This document shows, piece by piece, positions 1-11,139 of a DNA stretch of 64,000 bases. Numbering within the stretch: position 1 is the first letter of the stretch; every line of letters begins with the position of its first letter. Under the pieces are notes generated by a model. It was not told the origin of the DNA. It worked only from the letters and a program-made list of their open reading frames with translations, and searched no databases. The position numbers and the translations under genes are program-made. The DNA comes from Dillenia suffruticosa (taxonomy: Eukaryota > Streptophyta > Magnoliopsida > Dilleniales > Dilleniaceae): assembly GCA_033439265.1 (NCBI GenBank), contig JAVTVX010000004.1, positions 15,265,701 through 15,329,700 of the forward strand, written 5' to 3'.

Positions 1-492
1 TTTTCCTTTGATTTCTCACTCTAGCTCTCATCTACTTCAATTTTCTTCTTACCTTTTATCTCTAATTCTATTTCTCTCTCTACCACTCATCTCCCTCCGT
101 TTCTCTCCATACCCTCTTAGAAATTATGGAAATTCATTTACAATTTTAAAATGGTAATCAACTAGGAACAATTGACAAAGATTAAGAGGGAGAGTGAAAA
201 AACTGATTGAGAATGATTCAGAGGAAAAAAGCAAAGTAATGGAGGGAAAATTGATCAAGATAGAGAGAGAAATGCAATTGCCTTCATCGTCAATAAATGT
301 AGAGGGAGAAACCTTTGATTTCTTTCTATATCCTTTAGAAATTGTGAATTAAATCAATTGAAAAAGATCGAAAGACAGTGAGACTGAGAAAATAAATCGA
401 GAAAATCTAGATTGATCAATCAACTATTAAAGGAAAATCAATTGGGGTAGAGATAGAAAGACAATTGCCTTCATTGTTGGTCAAGGCTGAGT

Positions 493-538
<46 letters not shown>

Positions 539-772
539 AGAGAGGTATGATGAAGTTAGGGAAAGAAAGAGATCAAGCTTTCTCCATATTAGATTAAGCT
601 ATAATGTCTATGGTCAGAATAAGAGGGGAATCCAATTAGAGTGTACAGAGTCATAAGACTTTACCTATTTATGTAATAGCATCTTCAGTGATTATGTGTG
701 TGGATGTATGCATTGAATACATATATGTGTATGAAGCTTACATGCCAGGATTAGCTTGGTATGGCCGTATCC
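1..772. other. AT-rich intergenic sequence, no gene seen
   Basis: Purine-rich and pyrimidine-rich low-complexity DNA with no codable protein of recognisable family. The two short plus-strand ORFs (465-656 and 688-921) run through the microsatellite or into the following CACTA end and are not credible genes. Confidence 0.6.
494..545. repeat. Compound (TG)n(GA)n microsatellite
   Basis: A run of TG dinucleotides (about 494-507) passes directly into about 16 GA units with one interruption. It is a simple sequence repeat and likely length-polymorphic. Confidence 0.9.
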
Positions 773-775
773 TAG

Positions 776-1278
776 CACTACAAAAAAACAGCCTTTTAAC
801 CACAAATTTAGCGACGAAAATTTTAAAAAAATTCGTCGCTAAAAACATTAACGACGGATTTAGCGACAAAAAATTTTTCGTCGCTAATAACGCGTCGCAA
901 AAATTTAGCGACGAAAATTAGAAATTCGTCGCTAAATTTAGCGACGAAAATTGAAATCCGTCGCTAAATTTAGCGACAAATAATTTTTCGTCGCTAAAAT
1001 TCGTCACAAACTTTAGCGACGAAAAATTATCCGTCGCTAAATTAGCGACATAAAAAAAATCCGTTGCTAAATTTAGCGACTAAAATCTAAAATTCGTCGC
1101 TAAATTTAGCGACAAATAATTTTTGTCGCTAAAATCCGTCACTAATTTAAGAGAAAAAAAATCTGTAATAATAAAAAAATCCGTCGCTAAATTCAGCGAC
1201 GGATTTGGAATCCGTCGCAAAAGTCCGTCGCTAAATTGAGCGACGGATTCATATCCGTCGCTGATTTCAAATTCCATC
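776..1278. repeat. Left subterminal repeat array of the first CACTA element
   Basis: About twenty degenerate copies, in both orientations, of a motif built on AGCGACGGATTT. Neighbouring copies face each other and could fold as hairpins. Small ORFs in this stretch are artefacts of the repeats. Confidence 0.9.
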
Positions 1279-1299
1279 AAATGAAATGTTCACGGAGGG

Positions 1300-1500
1300 C
1301 ACGTGTCACCCGAGCCCCACCCTTGCCCACCCGAGCCCGCCCGCCCGAGCGCGTACCACCTGCCACCCTTACCCACCCGAGCCCGCCCGCCGGAGCGCGT
1401 ACCACCTGAGCCCTTGCCCACCCGAGCCCGCCCGCCCGACCGCGTACCACTTGCCACCCTTACCCACCCGAGCCCGCCCGCCCGAGCGCGTACCACTTGA
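1300..1500. repeat. GC-rich short-period tandem island in the first CACTA element
   Basis: Repeats of a CCCGAGCCCGCCCGCC core interleaved with GCGTACCACCTG-like spacers. The GC content contrasts sharply with the AT-rich sequence on either side. ORFs are open on both strands only because stop codons need A/T; they are not genes. Confidence 0.85.
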
Positions 1501-1703
1501 GCCAGCACCTCGCACAGGCACTCTTAATTGCTGGAAAATGCCTTCTGCCTCCACCGTGGTTCGAACTCTGAACTCCGCACTCCTCCGAATCCGCACTCCT
1601 CGCGTACCACCTGAGCCAGCACCTCGCACAGGCACTCTTAATTGCTGGAAAATGCCTTCTGCCTCCACCGTGGTTCGAACTCTGAACTCCGCACTCCTCC
1701 GAA
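1487..1703. repeat. 103-bp direct duplication at 114-bp spacing
   Basis: Copy one (1487-1589) and copy two (1601-1703) are nearly identical and run from the end of the GC island into a segment containing GGTTCGAAC. The second copy is followed by CCACCGAGCCA (about 1726-1736). Read on the minus strand, this gives a tRNA-like A-box/B-box pair (about 1740-1665). Confidence 0.85.
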
Positions 1704-2321
1704 CTCCTGCATGCAACCTGTAAACCACCGAGCCAAAGATATTATTATGATATAAATATCTTTTTTATTATTTATTATCTTTATTTCACATTTTTCGAAT
1801 AATAATAAAATAATATATAATAATAATTTAAAATAATAAATATAATAACTTTTTTTATTTATACCACCCACCTAAAATAATATTAATTAAAAATAATAAA
1901 TATGATAATTTTTAATAAAATAAAAAATAATAAAATACTAATTTAAAATAAAATAATAAATTAATTAAAAAATATGTTTATATTATATTTTGATTTCTTC
2001 TTTTTTCTTTTATCTTATTATCTTATTATTTTTTTTTCATTTTTATTTTATTTTTTTAATCCATAATTTAAAAATGGATTACAATATCTCAAAATTATAA
2101 AATTATAATTATCAATAAATTATAATATATTAATAATTTAAAAAATCTATATATTTAATTACAAAATATTTTTATTCGTTATAATAAAATTATTATATAT
2201 TATAATAAAATTATTATATATAAGAAATGAGAGTAGAAAGAAAAAAAAAACCCAAAAATAGAGATAAGGAAAAAAAAGTGAGAATAGAAAACAAAGATGA
2301 GGAAGAAAGTCACACAACAAC

Positions 2322-2385
2322 ACTCGTGGTGTAGTGGTAACATGTTTTCGAGGTCGAGGTCCAAGTCCAAGGTTTGAATCACTTC
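2322..2385 (+). other. tRNA-like (SINE-like) segment
   Basis: TGGTGTAGTGG (2328-2338) matches a pol III A box. GGTTTGAATC (2371-2380) matches a B box at a tRNA-like spacing of about 33 bases. The segment lies inside the CACTA element beside its second GC-rich island. The cloverleaf is not intact, so this is a tRNA-derived relic, not a functional tRNA. Confidence 0.5.
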
Positions 2386-2404
2386 AACTACATAATTTTT
2401 TGTG

Positions 2405-2628
2405 GCACGCCCCAGCAGGTAGCGCCTGCCTGGGCGCGCCTGGGCGCGCGAGCGCCCGTGCCTGCCCGCCTGGGCGCCCAGGCATGTGCGCCCCAGCAGG
2501 GTGGGCGCCCGTGCCTGGGCGCCCAGGCAGGCACGCCCCAGCACGCGCGGGCGCCCAGGCAGGCGCACGTAGGGCACGGGCGCCCAGGAAGGCAGGCGCC
2601 CGTGCGTGCATGGGCCGGCGCTCGGGAA
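2405..2628. repeat. Second GC-rich island in the first CACTA element
   Basis: Dense repetition of GGGCGCCCAGGCAGGC-type units, many of them self-complementary. It differs in unit from the island at 1300-1500 but has the same character. ORFs here are compositional artefacts. Confidence 0.85.
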
Positions 2629-2933
2629 TATTTAATTAAAAAATTTATATTATTAAATAAAATAATACAAATAAAATAAAATTACCTATACAATAATAAA
2701 AAATATTAAATCAAAAAAAAGAAAAAAAATAATAAATTAATTAAAATATATATATAATTTAAATAAAATAAAATATATGGTTTTTTTTAAGAATTAAGAA
2801 ATATAATATAATAAAATAAAATGTAAATTAAAATATTATAAAATAATAATATGATTTGTTAATATAAAATAATAAAATAAAAATAAAAATAAAATAAAAA
2901 TAAAATAAAATTATAATTAAAAGAAGATAAAAT

Positions 2934-3540
2934 TCAGCGACGGATTTGGAATCCGTCGCTGAAATTATTAAAATAAAATAAAAATAAAACAAAATTGTAA
3001 TTATTCAGCGACGGATTTTGGAATCCGTCGCTAAATTAAATTCGGTTGTTAAATTAATTTTTTAATTTAAATATTATATTAATATTATATTTTATTTAAT
3101 TATATATAAAAAACCTATTTAGCGATAGATTTCGAATCCGTCGCTGAATCAGTCACGGATTTAGAAATCCGTCGTTAAACCGTGGTTGTTAAATTAATTT
3201 TTTAATTTAAATATTATATTAATATTATATTTTATTTAATTATATATAAAAAACTTATTTTACTATGAAATTTGTAACGAAAAATTTTTTTTATCGTCAA
3301 TTAGCGACGAATTTTGTCACGAAAAGTTTTTCGTCACTAATTAGCGACAAATTTAGCCATGAATTTTTTTTTGTCACTAATTAGCGACGAATTTTGCTAC
3401 GAATGATGTGTCCGTCGCTAATTTAGCCACGACTTGCTTTTCGTTGCAAATTTTGTGGCAAATTAGCGACGAAAAAGTTTTTGTCGCTAAATTCGTCGCA
3501 AAATAGCGACGAATTTTTTCTGTCGTGAAAATCCGTGGCT
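2934..3540. repeat. Right subterminal repeat array of the first CACTA element
   Basis: Copies of the AGCGACGGATTT-type motif facing those at 776-1278. It includes a direct repeat of about 80 bp (around 3045-3125 and 3180-3260) made of AT-rich filler. This confirms the right half of the element. Confidence 0.88.
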
Positions 3541-3565
3541 AAAACCGTATTTTTTGTTAGTGTAG

Positions 3566-4707
3566 AGGCAAGGAGTACCCTAGATTAGTTAGACATAGTT
3601 AGAGTGAGATTAGTCCTGAGTTAGTACAAACCCATATTAGTACTAAAAAAGTGTTATGATGACTCCAAAATTTTTTATGAGAAAAAAATTGAGAGTACTA
3701 GTTTTAAACATTAGAACAATTCCGGTTGGTAACCCCTCTTTGTTAAACTTTGCAGGGGGTTCATTTTTTTTTTGTCACCTAAAATATGATACACTTTTGA
3801 GATTAATCATGAGATAGCTGTGGTCAGTGTTAAAATTGTTTACTTCCCATTTACACTTTTAGGATTAATTGGATTATTGATGAAGCAGAACAAGAGGGAA
3901 GAGAGCCCAGTAATTTATAGAGAGAAAGTCATGTTGGAAAGAGAAAGGGGAGAAGGTCATGTGATTTTTTTTTATTTTTTTTTGGATGACAATTGTGAGT
4001 AATTTTAACAATTGGATACTTACTAGTGTAAGAATTAGTGCAAGTCAGTTACAATTATGTCGGCATCAATTTATCGCCTCATACATATTTATATTATGTC
4101 TGCTTGTATGTGCATGGTGCACTTGCGAAAGGGATATTTGCTCAACTAAGTGGTATAGATGTTCATTCCCTTTATCCTTTCAAGTGAGCAGCAAGTTGAG
4201 CATGGGGATCCTCGTAGCAACTTTCAAGCCAATGGACCTTCATCCTCGTATTAGATCCACGGTTTTTGTACTTGTGTTGGCATTACCTATTAGATGTTGT
4301 GCTGCATTAGGGCACGAGACATGAGACTTAGATGTATTTTGGCCGTGTGGGGCCATAAGTTTAGATTTGTATGTCATGGTTTGTGTGGGATGCGACCTAG
4401 ATATGTATGCTATGCTATGGATCCCTTTATATTATGTATGGAGTGTTGAGACTTGTTGGGCTCTCTAAAATTTGAGCTATGTTGAGCTCGTACATGCTTA
4501 TCATATGTGAGCCATGCCGGGCTTTATGCATGTTCTTGTGTTTTGAGATTTGTTGTGTCCTATGCTGAGATGTAAATTTTCAACTTTTTTTTGTTGCAGT
4601 TCAATTTTCAAATTCTCTCATTCTCCCTTTCCCTTTTCTTCTCCATATTTGATTACATATAAGTGACGGTTTTTATTTAGTTTGCTTCTTCAGTGTTGCA
4701 TGTTTAA
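3566..4707. other. Unassigned intergenic sequence
   Basis: No recognisable protein, RNA gene or element boundary. A 112-codon ORF (3986-4324 +) has no family resemblance that I can see. The stretch around 4200-4560 has a repeat-like feel, but I could not place it in a family. Confidence 0.4.
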
Positions 4708-5735
4708 CATTATTAGAAAATATACTTTCAGCGACAAAAATTTTTGTCGTTAAAATTTAAAAATCCATCATTAAAGGGTATTAATAATGGATTTTTTTTA
4801 TCGCTTAAAACTACCCCGCTAATTTTTACCGATGAATGATTATCCGTTGTTAATCTGTCATTGATAAAAAAATATATATAAAAATATCAAAGGCAGACCC
4901 CGCCCGCCCACTTGGCATCTTCATGCTCGTCAACGCACCTGCCCGAGTCCTCATGCTCGTGCACATGCTCTCACGTGCACCCAGCTCCTCAGAACCCGCC
5001 CGCATGCACCCGTACCCGTGCAATAGCCCGCCTGCCCGCTTGCTTGCCCACTTCCTTTAATGTGTGAAAAATGCCTCCACTGTCTCCAGCCATGTTCGAA
5101 CCATGTTAAGAGCAATACAACCACCGGACCACGTTGTGATATATTGCTTTATTTTTTTTATTTGTTATCTTTATCTCATATTTTTTAATAATATAAAATA
5201 ATAATTTATTATAAAATAATAAAATTTTAGGTTAAAAAATAATAATAAATTTTAAAAAATAAAATAATATTATTCTTTTACAAAATAAAATAAAAATAAA
5301 AAGAATTATTAACTAAAAATAAAAAAAATAAAAAAGTATTATTCTTCTACAAAATAAAAAGAAAATAAAATTTAAAAGAATTATTAAATAAAAAAAGAAA
5401 AAAAAGAAAAAAAATTTATTACTAATCTGTCGGTAATCCGTCATTAAAATTTCCGTTGGTAATCCATCGGAAAAATTCCGTCACTAATCTATCGCTAATC
5501 TGTCGGTGATAACTGTACTTTTTTTTTTTTTACCTTTCACCAGTATAATGACGGATTAGCGACTTAATTTTTTCGACGTTAAAAATTCCATCACTGATAG
5601 ATTTACAGATTTTTTTCTTTTTCTTTTACTCTAAATCTTTATAACGACGGATTACCGATGGAAATATTTCCGTCGTTAATCCGTCGATAATTTTTCGGTA
5701 TTCTATCTGACGTTAATTTATTGTTATTATCAGTG
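4708..5735. mobile_element. Decayed CACTA-like element
   Basis: The left end reads CATTATTAGAAAA, which is CACTACTAGAAAA with two C-to-T changes. The interior carries CCGTCG(C/G)TAAT-type subterminal motifs near both sides (about 4728-4870 and 5420-5735) around a GC-rich island (about 4895-5050) and an AT-rich core. CAGTG at 5731-5735 is the best candidate for the right end, but no 3-bp duplication is visible there, so that boundary is tentative. No coding capacity remains. Confidence 0.6.
5088..5142 (-). other. tRNA-like segment inside decayed CACTA-like element
   Basis: On the minus strand a TGGTCCGGTGG A-box-like run is followed by GGTTCGAAC, a strong B box. The adjoining ATGCCTCCAC segment resembles the corresponding part of the first CACTA element (about 1650-1670). 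The two elements therefore share a tRNA-like module. It is not an intact tRNA. Confidence 0.45.
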
Positions 5736-6842
5736 AATTTTTTTTTATTGATAATTTTTCATCACTAATAACATGTTTTTTTATCGTATAAGTTTAACTA
5801 TAAGTTGCTTTGCATGTTGTTTATTTCATTTGCTAGGCAGTATGATGTTTATCCGATGGGCCTTCACACAAGCCATGATTGATTTTTATATTCGTTGCAA
5901 TCATGCCTTGATGGATTTCTCTTATCTTCAATCCATTTTTCAAACAGTTTCCTCTCTTGATCAAATTGTCAACCATGTTTCCTTGCTTTCTCTTTTGCTA
6001 TTCCAAGAGGAGTATTTTGGTTTGGATTTAGTCCAAACTGTGAGCAGAGTAAGCCACACCCCTTCTAGGTTAGTGAAAGTGAGGTTAAACCCAGTAGATT
6101 ATCCAAGTAGGACGAGTAATAAAAATTGAATTCATGCTGAGCTTATAGCCTAGTTTATTATTAAACCCTCCAACTTTTTCGCATAGTGAAGTTTAGAATA
6201 GATTCAACCTAGCCTATAAACATTTAGATAGTGTATCGGAGATTGACATAAAATATATTTGTAATTATTTAGAAAATAATTTTGCTTCAAATCTATTGTA
6301 TTTTATTTTATTTTATTTTTAAATACCTAGGACTATAGATGTCAATGGGAAAATTTAGGACAATCATAGAAAAAGGGTAACAATTGAACAAGCAAACAAC
6401 ACCTGGTTCATGTTGACCACATTGTGATTTATATACTCACCTAGCTATTTCTAACCCCTAAGAACATCTCCAAATTATTTAATTTCTTGATTTTTATATT
6501 AGAAGATTAGAGAGTTTGTCTATATAGTTAAATAGCAATTTATAACATGATAATGAACATAAAAAACTCAGCTCAAATAATTATTCAAATACTTCATTTT
6601 TTCTCTCAAGAAAAAAAAATCATTATCATTCTCACTTTTGTTCACAAAAAATGATACAATTAACTAAAATTTTAGTGTATTAAACTAGAGTATATTAATA
6701 GCTAAAAATATATATATATAATATTTCAATAAATATATTATATTTATGTTAAATAAAATTAATGCTCATACTTTTGTATTTGTGTGATATGATAGTGTCC
6801 TATTCCTAAAAAGCGTATGAAAAAGTGTGTATAACCTTACGA
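5736..6842. other. Unassigned intergenic sequence
   Basis: AT-rich, no element boundary recognised. A 118-codon ORF (5773-6129 +) is hydrophobic and leucine/phenylalanine-rich at its N-terminus but resembles no family I know. I would not call it a gene. Confidence 0.4.
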
Positions 6843-6857
6843 ATAAGTGGTAGACTG

Positions 6858-7215
6858 GAAACCGGGCCGGTTTGGGCCCGAAAACCGGCCCAGCTGGCCC
6901 GGGTCAAGCCCGAAACCGGAACCGGCCCAAGGCTACAGTAAACCGGCCCGGCCCGGAAACCGTTTCCTGTAGCGGGCCGGGCCGGTTCAAAAAAATTGAA
7001 CAGGGAACCGGCCCGGAACCGGCCCGGTTTGGAAAAGCGACCCGGACCGGAACCTGCCCGGAACCGGAATCGGCACGGAACCGGCCCGGGCCCGGGAACC
7101 GGCACGGAACCGGCCCCGGGCCCGGAACCGGCACGGAACCGGACTTGAACCGGCTGGAACCGTCGGTTCAGGCCCGGAACCGGCCCGGCCCGGCCCGGCC
7201 CGACCGGTTCCAGTT
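6858..7215. repeat. GC-rich left subterminal block of the hAT element
   Basis: Many copies of an AACCGGCCCGG / GGAACCGGCACGG unit. The repeat opens long spurious ORFs on both strands, rich in Gly-Pro-Val-Pro. It mirrors the block at 10458-10650 and probably provides transposase-binding or structural subterminal repeats. Confidence 0.9.
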
Positions 7216-7514
7216 CAAATTTCCCCCTTTTTTTTGAATTTTGAAATTTTTTTCCAATTTTACCCCTCCCAACAGCTATAAAACGGCTACTTTTGAGGTT
7301 ATTTTGGTCCATAGGGTCAAAAAATTTTCCAATTAATACCTTATACCCCATTTCCAAAATCTCCACAACAAAATCTCTCTTTCTCTCTCACATCTATATT
7401 CTCTCAATATTACTACATTCTCTCATTATTATTTCCTTTGTATTACCATTTTTTATATCATTTCCATCATTTTCTACACTATTATCTACACCATTTCTAT
7501 CAATTTTTACACCA

Positions 7515-7885
7515 TTTCATCACCTTATACACCATTTTCATTTTCTCCATTATCTACATTTCCACAATTATTTACATTTCCACCAATTTCTACACCATTT
7601 CTATTCTCTTATACCACATTACCTACATCATTTTTTTTACCATTTCCATTAAATTGTACACAATTTCCATCAAAATTTACATCATTTCATCACCTTATAC
7701 ACCATTTTCATTTTCTCCATTATCTACATTTCCACAATTATTTACATTTCCACCAATTTTTACACCATTTCTATTCTCTTATACCACATTAGCTACACCA
7801 TTTTTTTTACCATTTCCATTAAATTCTACACCATTTCCATCAAAATTTACACCATTTCATCACCTTATACCCCATTATCTACATT
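7515..7885 (+). repeat. ~172-bp tandem repeat in the hAT leader
   Basis: A pyrimidine-rich unit beginning CATCACCTTATACACC occurs at about 7517 and 7689, with a third partial start near 7857. Units are built of smaller ATTTCCATCA-like words. It precedes the transposase start, so it lies in the presumed 5' leader. ORFs through it are low-complexity artefacts. Confidence 0.85.
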
Positions 7886-8110
7886 AATCAAGATTTGAGA
7901 AGATTTCAAGGTTGGGAGCTCATTCAAGATTTTGCGAAAAACAACTGCGGTATTCGTCAAATCGGTATATTTAAATTTTTTGCATATTTATTTTTTTGCA
8001 TTTGCATTACATTTGTATTATCTTTTTAAAAAATTTAATTTTAAATTTCCTTTAAAAAATTTTATCGTATATATTATTTTAAAAATTTTAATCTGAATTT
8101 TTTTTATAAA

Positions 8111-10125
8111 ATGGCCGGAACACACTCTTCACAATCTTCTCAACAATCTCCTCTTCCTCCATTTTTTGAAATTCCCAATCATATAGATATTGAAACTTTT
8201 TTGGAAGAAACCGAATCTAGTAACACTGAATCTAACACAACACAAAGTAAAAAAAATGATTTTAATATATGGACATTTTTTGAAAAAAAAAATGATGAAC
8301 AAAAAGCAATTTATAAAATTTGTCATCAAAAATATAAATTTTTAAAAGGTTAGGGGGTAGACACACTTAAGAGACACTTAATTAATAATCATCCAGATAA
8401 ATTACCACAAACAAGACAAACACAAATTTCTACGGGGGGAGATAATATAACTGGTACATTTAAATATAATTCGGATAAAGAAAAAATTGGACAAATAGAA
8501 TGGCTAGCAAGAAAAGAATTACCACTTAATATAGTTACATGTCCTGTATTTGAAGAATATGTCCAAAAATATTTACAACCCGATTATAAAAAAAGTAGTA
8601 AAAAATCCGGTAGGAGGAGATCATTAGATAGATATCAGGAATTAAAAAATGGTATACTTACAGAATTTATGACTAGTCAATGTAAATTTTCATTAACTTC
8701 GGATAGTTGGAAAAGTGAGCATAAAAAAGAATATTATATTGTAGTAACATATCATTGGATAAATAATTCATGGTTTTTACAAAAAAGAATTTTAGCTTTT
8801 CAACGTTGGGAGTTTCCACATTCTGGTGCACATATAGCTAGAATAATTTCAAATGTTGTTTATGATTATGGAATAAGTGATAGAATTTTTTCTATTTCTT
8901 TTGATAATGCTTCGGCTAATACTACTGCGGTTAATAGTTTAAAAAATTCTTTAAAAACAATTTTAAATGGAGCTTTTTTTCATGTTAGATGTGCATGTCA
9001 TATAATTAATTTATGTGTTAAGGATGGTTTAGCAATGGGAGAACTATTTTTACAACCTATTTGCGATTTAATTTATCAAATAAGAAATTCTGCTGTAAAA
9101 ACTCAAGAAATGAGACAATTATGTATTTTACATAACAAAAAATATAAAAAATTTAAAATGGAATGTGACACTAGGTGGAATTCAACATATGACATGTTAC
9201 AAGGTGTTCTTCCTTTTCAAAATATTTTAATTGAATTTGTAAATTCAAATTACGAATATGGTTTTATTGATAATACCGCTTTTGAATTTGCGTCTACACT
9301 TACAAAATTATTGAAAATTTTTTATTTATGTACAAAATTATTTTCTGGATATTATTATCCAACTACTCATTTAATGCTATCAAATCTTTGTAAAATTATT
9401 TATGTATTTAATGAATTTGAAAATGAAGAAAGATTTGGTGAAATTGTTCTTTCAATGAAAACAAAATTTTTAAAATATTATGAAGAAATTCCAATTTTAT
9501 ATTTAGTTGCAAGTGCATTAGATCCACGTGTTAAGGTTGAAGGTGCTGAAATGTTAATAGATTGTTTTGCACAAGCTTTTCCATCTGAAATGTCTATTAA
9601 CCCACATTTTTTAAAATAACAAACATCTCATACTTTACAATCAATATTTGAATTATATTAAAAGGAAATTAATAATTTAAATACTAATAATATAGCTAGT
9701 AGTAGTAGTAATAGTATTCAATCATCTTCATTTTCATTTAATCCCTTACACATGTTAGGAAAAAACAAAGAACTTCTTCATCATCATTTAATGAATTACT
9801 TTTATATAAACAAACACCTAGATTAGAAGGTTTTGATGATATAGATTTATATGATATATTAGGTTGGTGGAAAAATAATGCATCATATTATCCAATTTTG
9901 GCCCAAGTGGCTAAAGATGTACTAACCCCTGCGGTATCTACAGTACCATCCGAAAGTGTTTTTAGTGCAGGTGGTCGAGTATTAACCGAAAAACGTACAA
10001 ATTTAGCGGACAACACTTTAGAAACTTTAATATGCATTAAAGATTGGAAGGATGCAGAAAAAAGAATGCAAAGAATTATCAAAGTCTCGGAAGATGATGA
10101 ACAAGAAGTTGAAGAAAAAGAATAA
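8111..10125 (+). pseudogene. hAT transposase (BED finger, RICESLEEPER-like), broken
   Basis: The frame opening at 8111 encodes a BED-type zinc-finger region (about 8255-8395), in which one expected Cys is Tyr (YKICHQKY). A TAG stop (8351-8353) interrupts it. The same frame continues through the catalytic core (LTSDSW with Asp at 8702; FDNASAN with Asp at 8903; ALDPRVK) until TAA at 9617. Two more disruptions follow: a second in-frame stop near 9658 and a frameshift near 9765. The C-terminal hAT dimerisation region is then open in another frame (9898-10125) with STVPSESVFSAGGR, carrying the catalytic Glu at 9952. All three acidic catalytic residues therefore survive, but no full-length protein can be made. 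Known family role: cut-and-paste transposition in the nucleus. Confidence 0.93.
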
Positions 10126-10457
10126 TAATAATAATAATAATATTATTAATATTTTCCTTTTGTTTACAAGTCATTTTAAATAGAAACAAAAAATCAAAGT
10201 GATGTAATTATCAAAATAATGTAAAAAAAAATAGTGGATTTAAAAATCCAAGTGATGAGCTTGGTAGTGGACGTACACCGAATTCGGTGGAACCACTCTA
10301 AAAATCTTGTGTCTCTAATTTTTAATTACAAGTGAATTATCAAAAATTAATTAAAAAAAACAAAGTTAAAAAAAATGGAGTTATAAAATTAAAATGGAAT
10401 TAAAAAATATAGTTAGAAAAAAAATTTAGAAAAACGCAATAGAAAGAAAAAAAAAAA

Positions 10458-10650
10458 AAAAAACCGAATCGGGCCCGGCCCGGAACCGCCGGTTCCGGTT
10501 CAGCGGGCCGGGCCGGTTCCACAAGGAAAAAAATGGGAACCGGCCCGGCACAGCCCGGTCTGGCCTAGGAACCGCTGCCGGCCCGGCACGCGGATCCTCG
10601 AACCGTCCTTGAACCAGCCCGGGCCCGGCCCGGGCCGGCCCGGTTACTTC
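10458..10650. repeat. GC-rich right subterminal block of the hAT element
   Basis: GGGCCCGGCCCGG and GGAACCGG units in inverted arrangement to those at 6858-7215, ending four bases before the right terminus. The minus-strand ORF across it is not a gene. Confidence 0.9.
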
Positions 10651-10914
10651 ACTGATAAGTGGGTAAAATTTGAAAGCTGAAAAACGAAACAACTTTAAAT
10701 AGAGAATAAGAGAACAAGTTTTAGGAGAAATACATAATGACCCTAATATGATATGGGAGAACATAACACTTCATGTGAAAATGATAGTTAAGAGTATACT
10801 TGATGAGTCAAAAGAATGCATACATCTAAATCAAGAATCTTGGTAATAGAAAAAGAAACTTTAAGAGAAAGTAAAGATAAAAAGGACTGTCTATAAATTA
10901 TTTATTTTTTTTGT

Positions 10915-10985
10915 TATACAGAAATTCAAACCTGTGATAACCGTGCTGGAGGAGGGAATTGTAACCACTAAGCTATTCATTTGGA
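10915..10985 (-). pseudogene. tRNA-like relic (A box and B box)
   Basis: On the minus strand TAGCTTAGTGG (complement of 10965-10975) fits the pol III A box. GGTTTGAATTT (complement of 10922-10932) fits a decayed B box, at tRNA-like spacing. An A-rich tail follows. It sits immediately downstream of the tRNA-Met-like relic in the same orientation, suggesting a dimeric tRNA-derived retroposon. Confidence 0.5.
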
Positions 10986-11004
10986 GATAAAACTATTTTG
11001 CAGA

Positions 11005-11091
11005 TGCGGTGATAGAGGCTTGAACTCTCAACCTTAGGATTACTCAGAGAAGCTATGAGATCTACGCGCTAGCCAACTGCGCCGCCAAAAA
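11005..11091 (-). pseudogene. tRNA-Met(CAT) pseudogene with intron-like insert
   Basis: The minus strand matches the plant elongator tRNA-Met through the D arm (GGCGCAGTTGGCTAGCGCG), the CTCATAG anticodon region and the T arm (GAGAGTTCAAGCCTCT). Nuclear elongator tRNA-Met genes of plants carry a short intron just after the anticodon. Here the corresponding insert starts GCTTC and is about two bases longer than the form I recall. The 5' acceptor strand is replaced by a T run and the 3' end reads CACCGCA, so the acceptor stem cannot pair. It is a relic, not a working gene. Confidence 0.75.
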
Positions 11092-11139
11092 ATAAGTGAG
11101 GAAAATTATTCTATACTAGCAAGAATGAGGAAAATTTAG

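Larger units (their letters stand above)
776..3562. mobile_element. Non-autonomous CACTA (En/Spm) DNA transposon, complete
   Basis: The element begins CACTACAAAAAAAC and ends with TAGTG; the two ends match imperfectly as inverted repeats over about 34 bp. The trinucleotide TAG directly flanks both ends (773-775 and 3563-3565), the 3-bp target duplication expected of the CACTA superfamily. Both subterminal zones are packed with direct and inverted copies of an AGCGACGGATTT / TTTAGCGACGAAAA motif, the kind of site bound by TNPA-type proteins in En/Spm. No transposase coding remains, so movement would need a helper element. The interior contains two GC-rich tandem islands, tRNA-like sequences and very AT-rich filler. 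Confidence 0.93.
6851..10654 (+). mobile_element. hAT-superfamily DNA transposon, complete but inactive
   Basis: A perfect 8-bp target duplication, ATAAGTGG, flanks the element at 6843-6850 and 10655-10662. The terminal sequences (left TAGACTGGAAACCGGG; right, reverse-complemented, CAGTGAAGTAACCGGG) are imperfect inverted repeats. Inside, in order, are a GC-rich subterminal block, a tandem-repeat leader, a transposase pseudogene (8111-10125) and a second GC-rich block. The intact duplication shows the copy has not excised since insertion. Confidence 0.95.

Noticed and set aside
1286..1728. Overlapping Pro/Arg-rich ORFs on both strands (up to 145 codons)
   Set aside because: They arise from the GC-rich tandem island and the 103-bp duplication inside a CACTA element; open on both strands because stops are rare in GC-rich sequence.
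6806..7366. 186-codon Gly/Pro/Val-rich ORF and its opposite-strand partner
   Set aside because: Produced by the CCGG-rich subterminal repeat of the hAT element, crossing its left boundary; no family likeness.
7293..7887. Two overlapping His/Phe/Ile-rich plus-strand ORFs
   Set aside because: They read through the ~172-bp pyrimidine-rich tandem repeat in the hAT leader.
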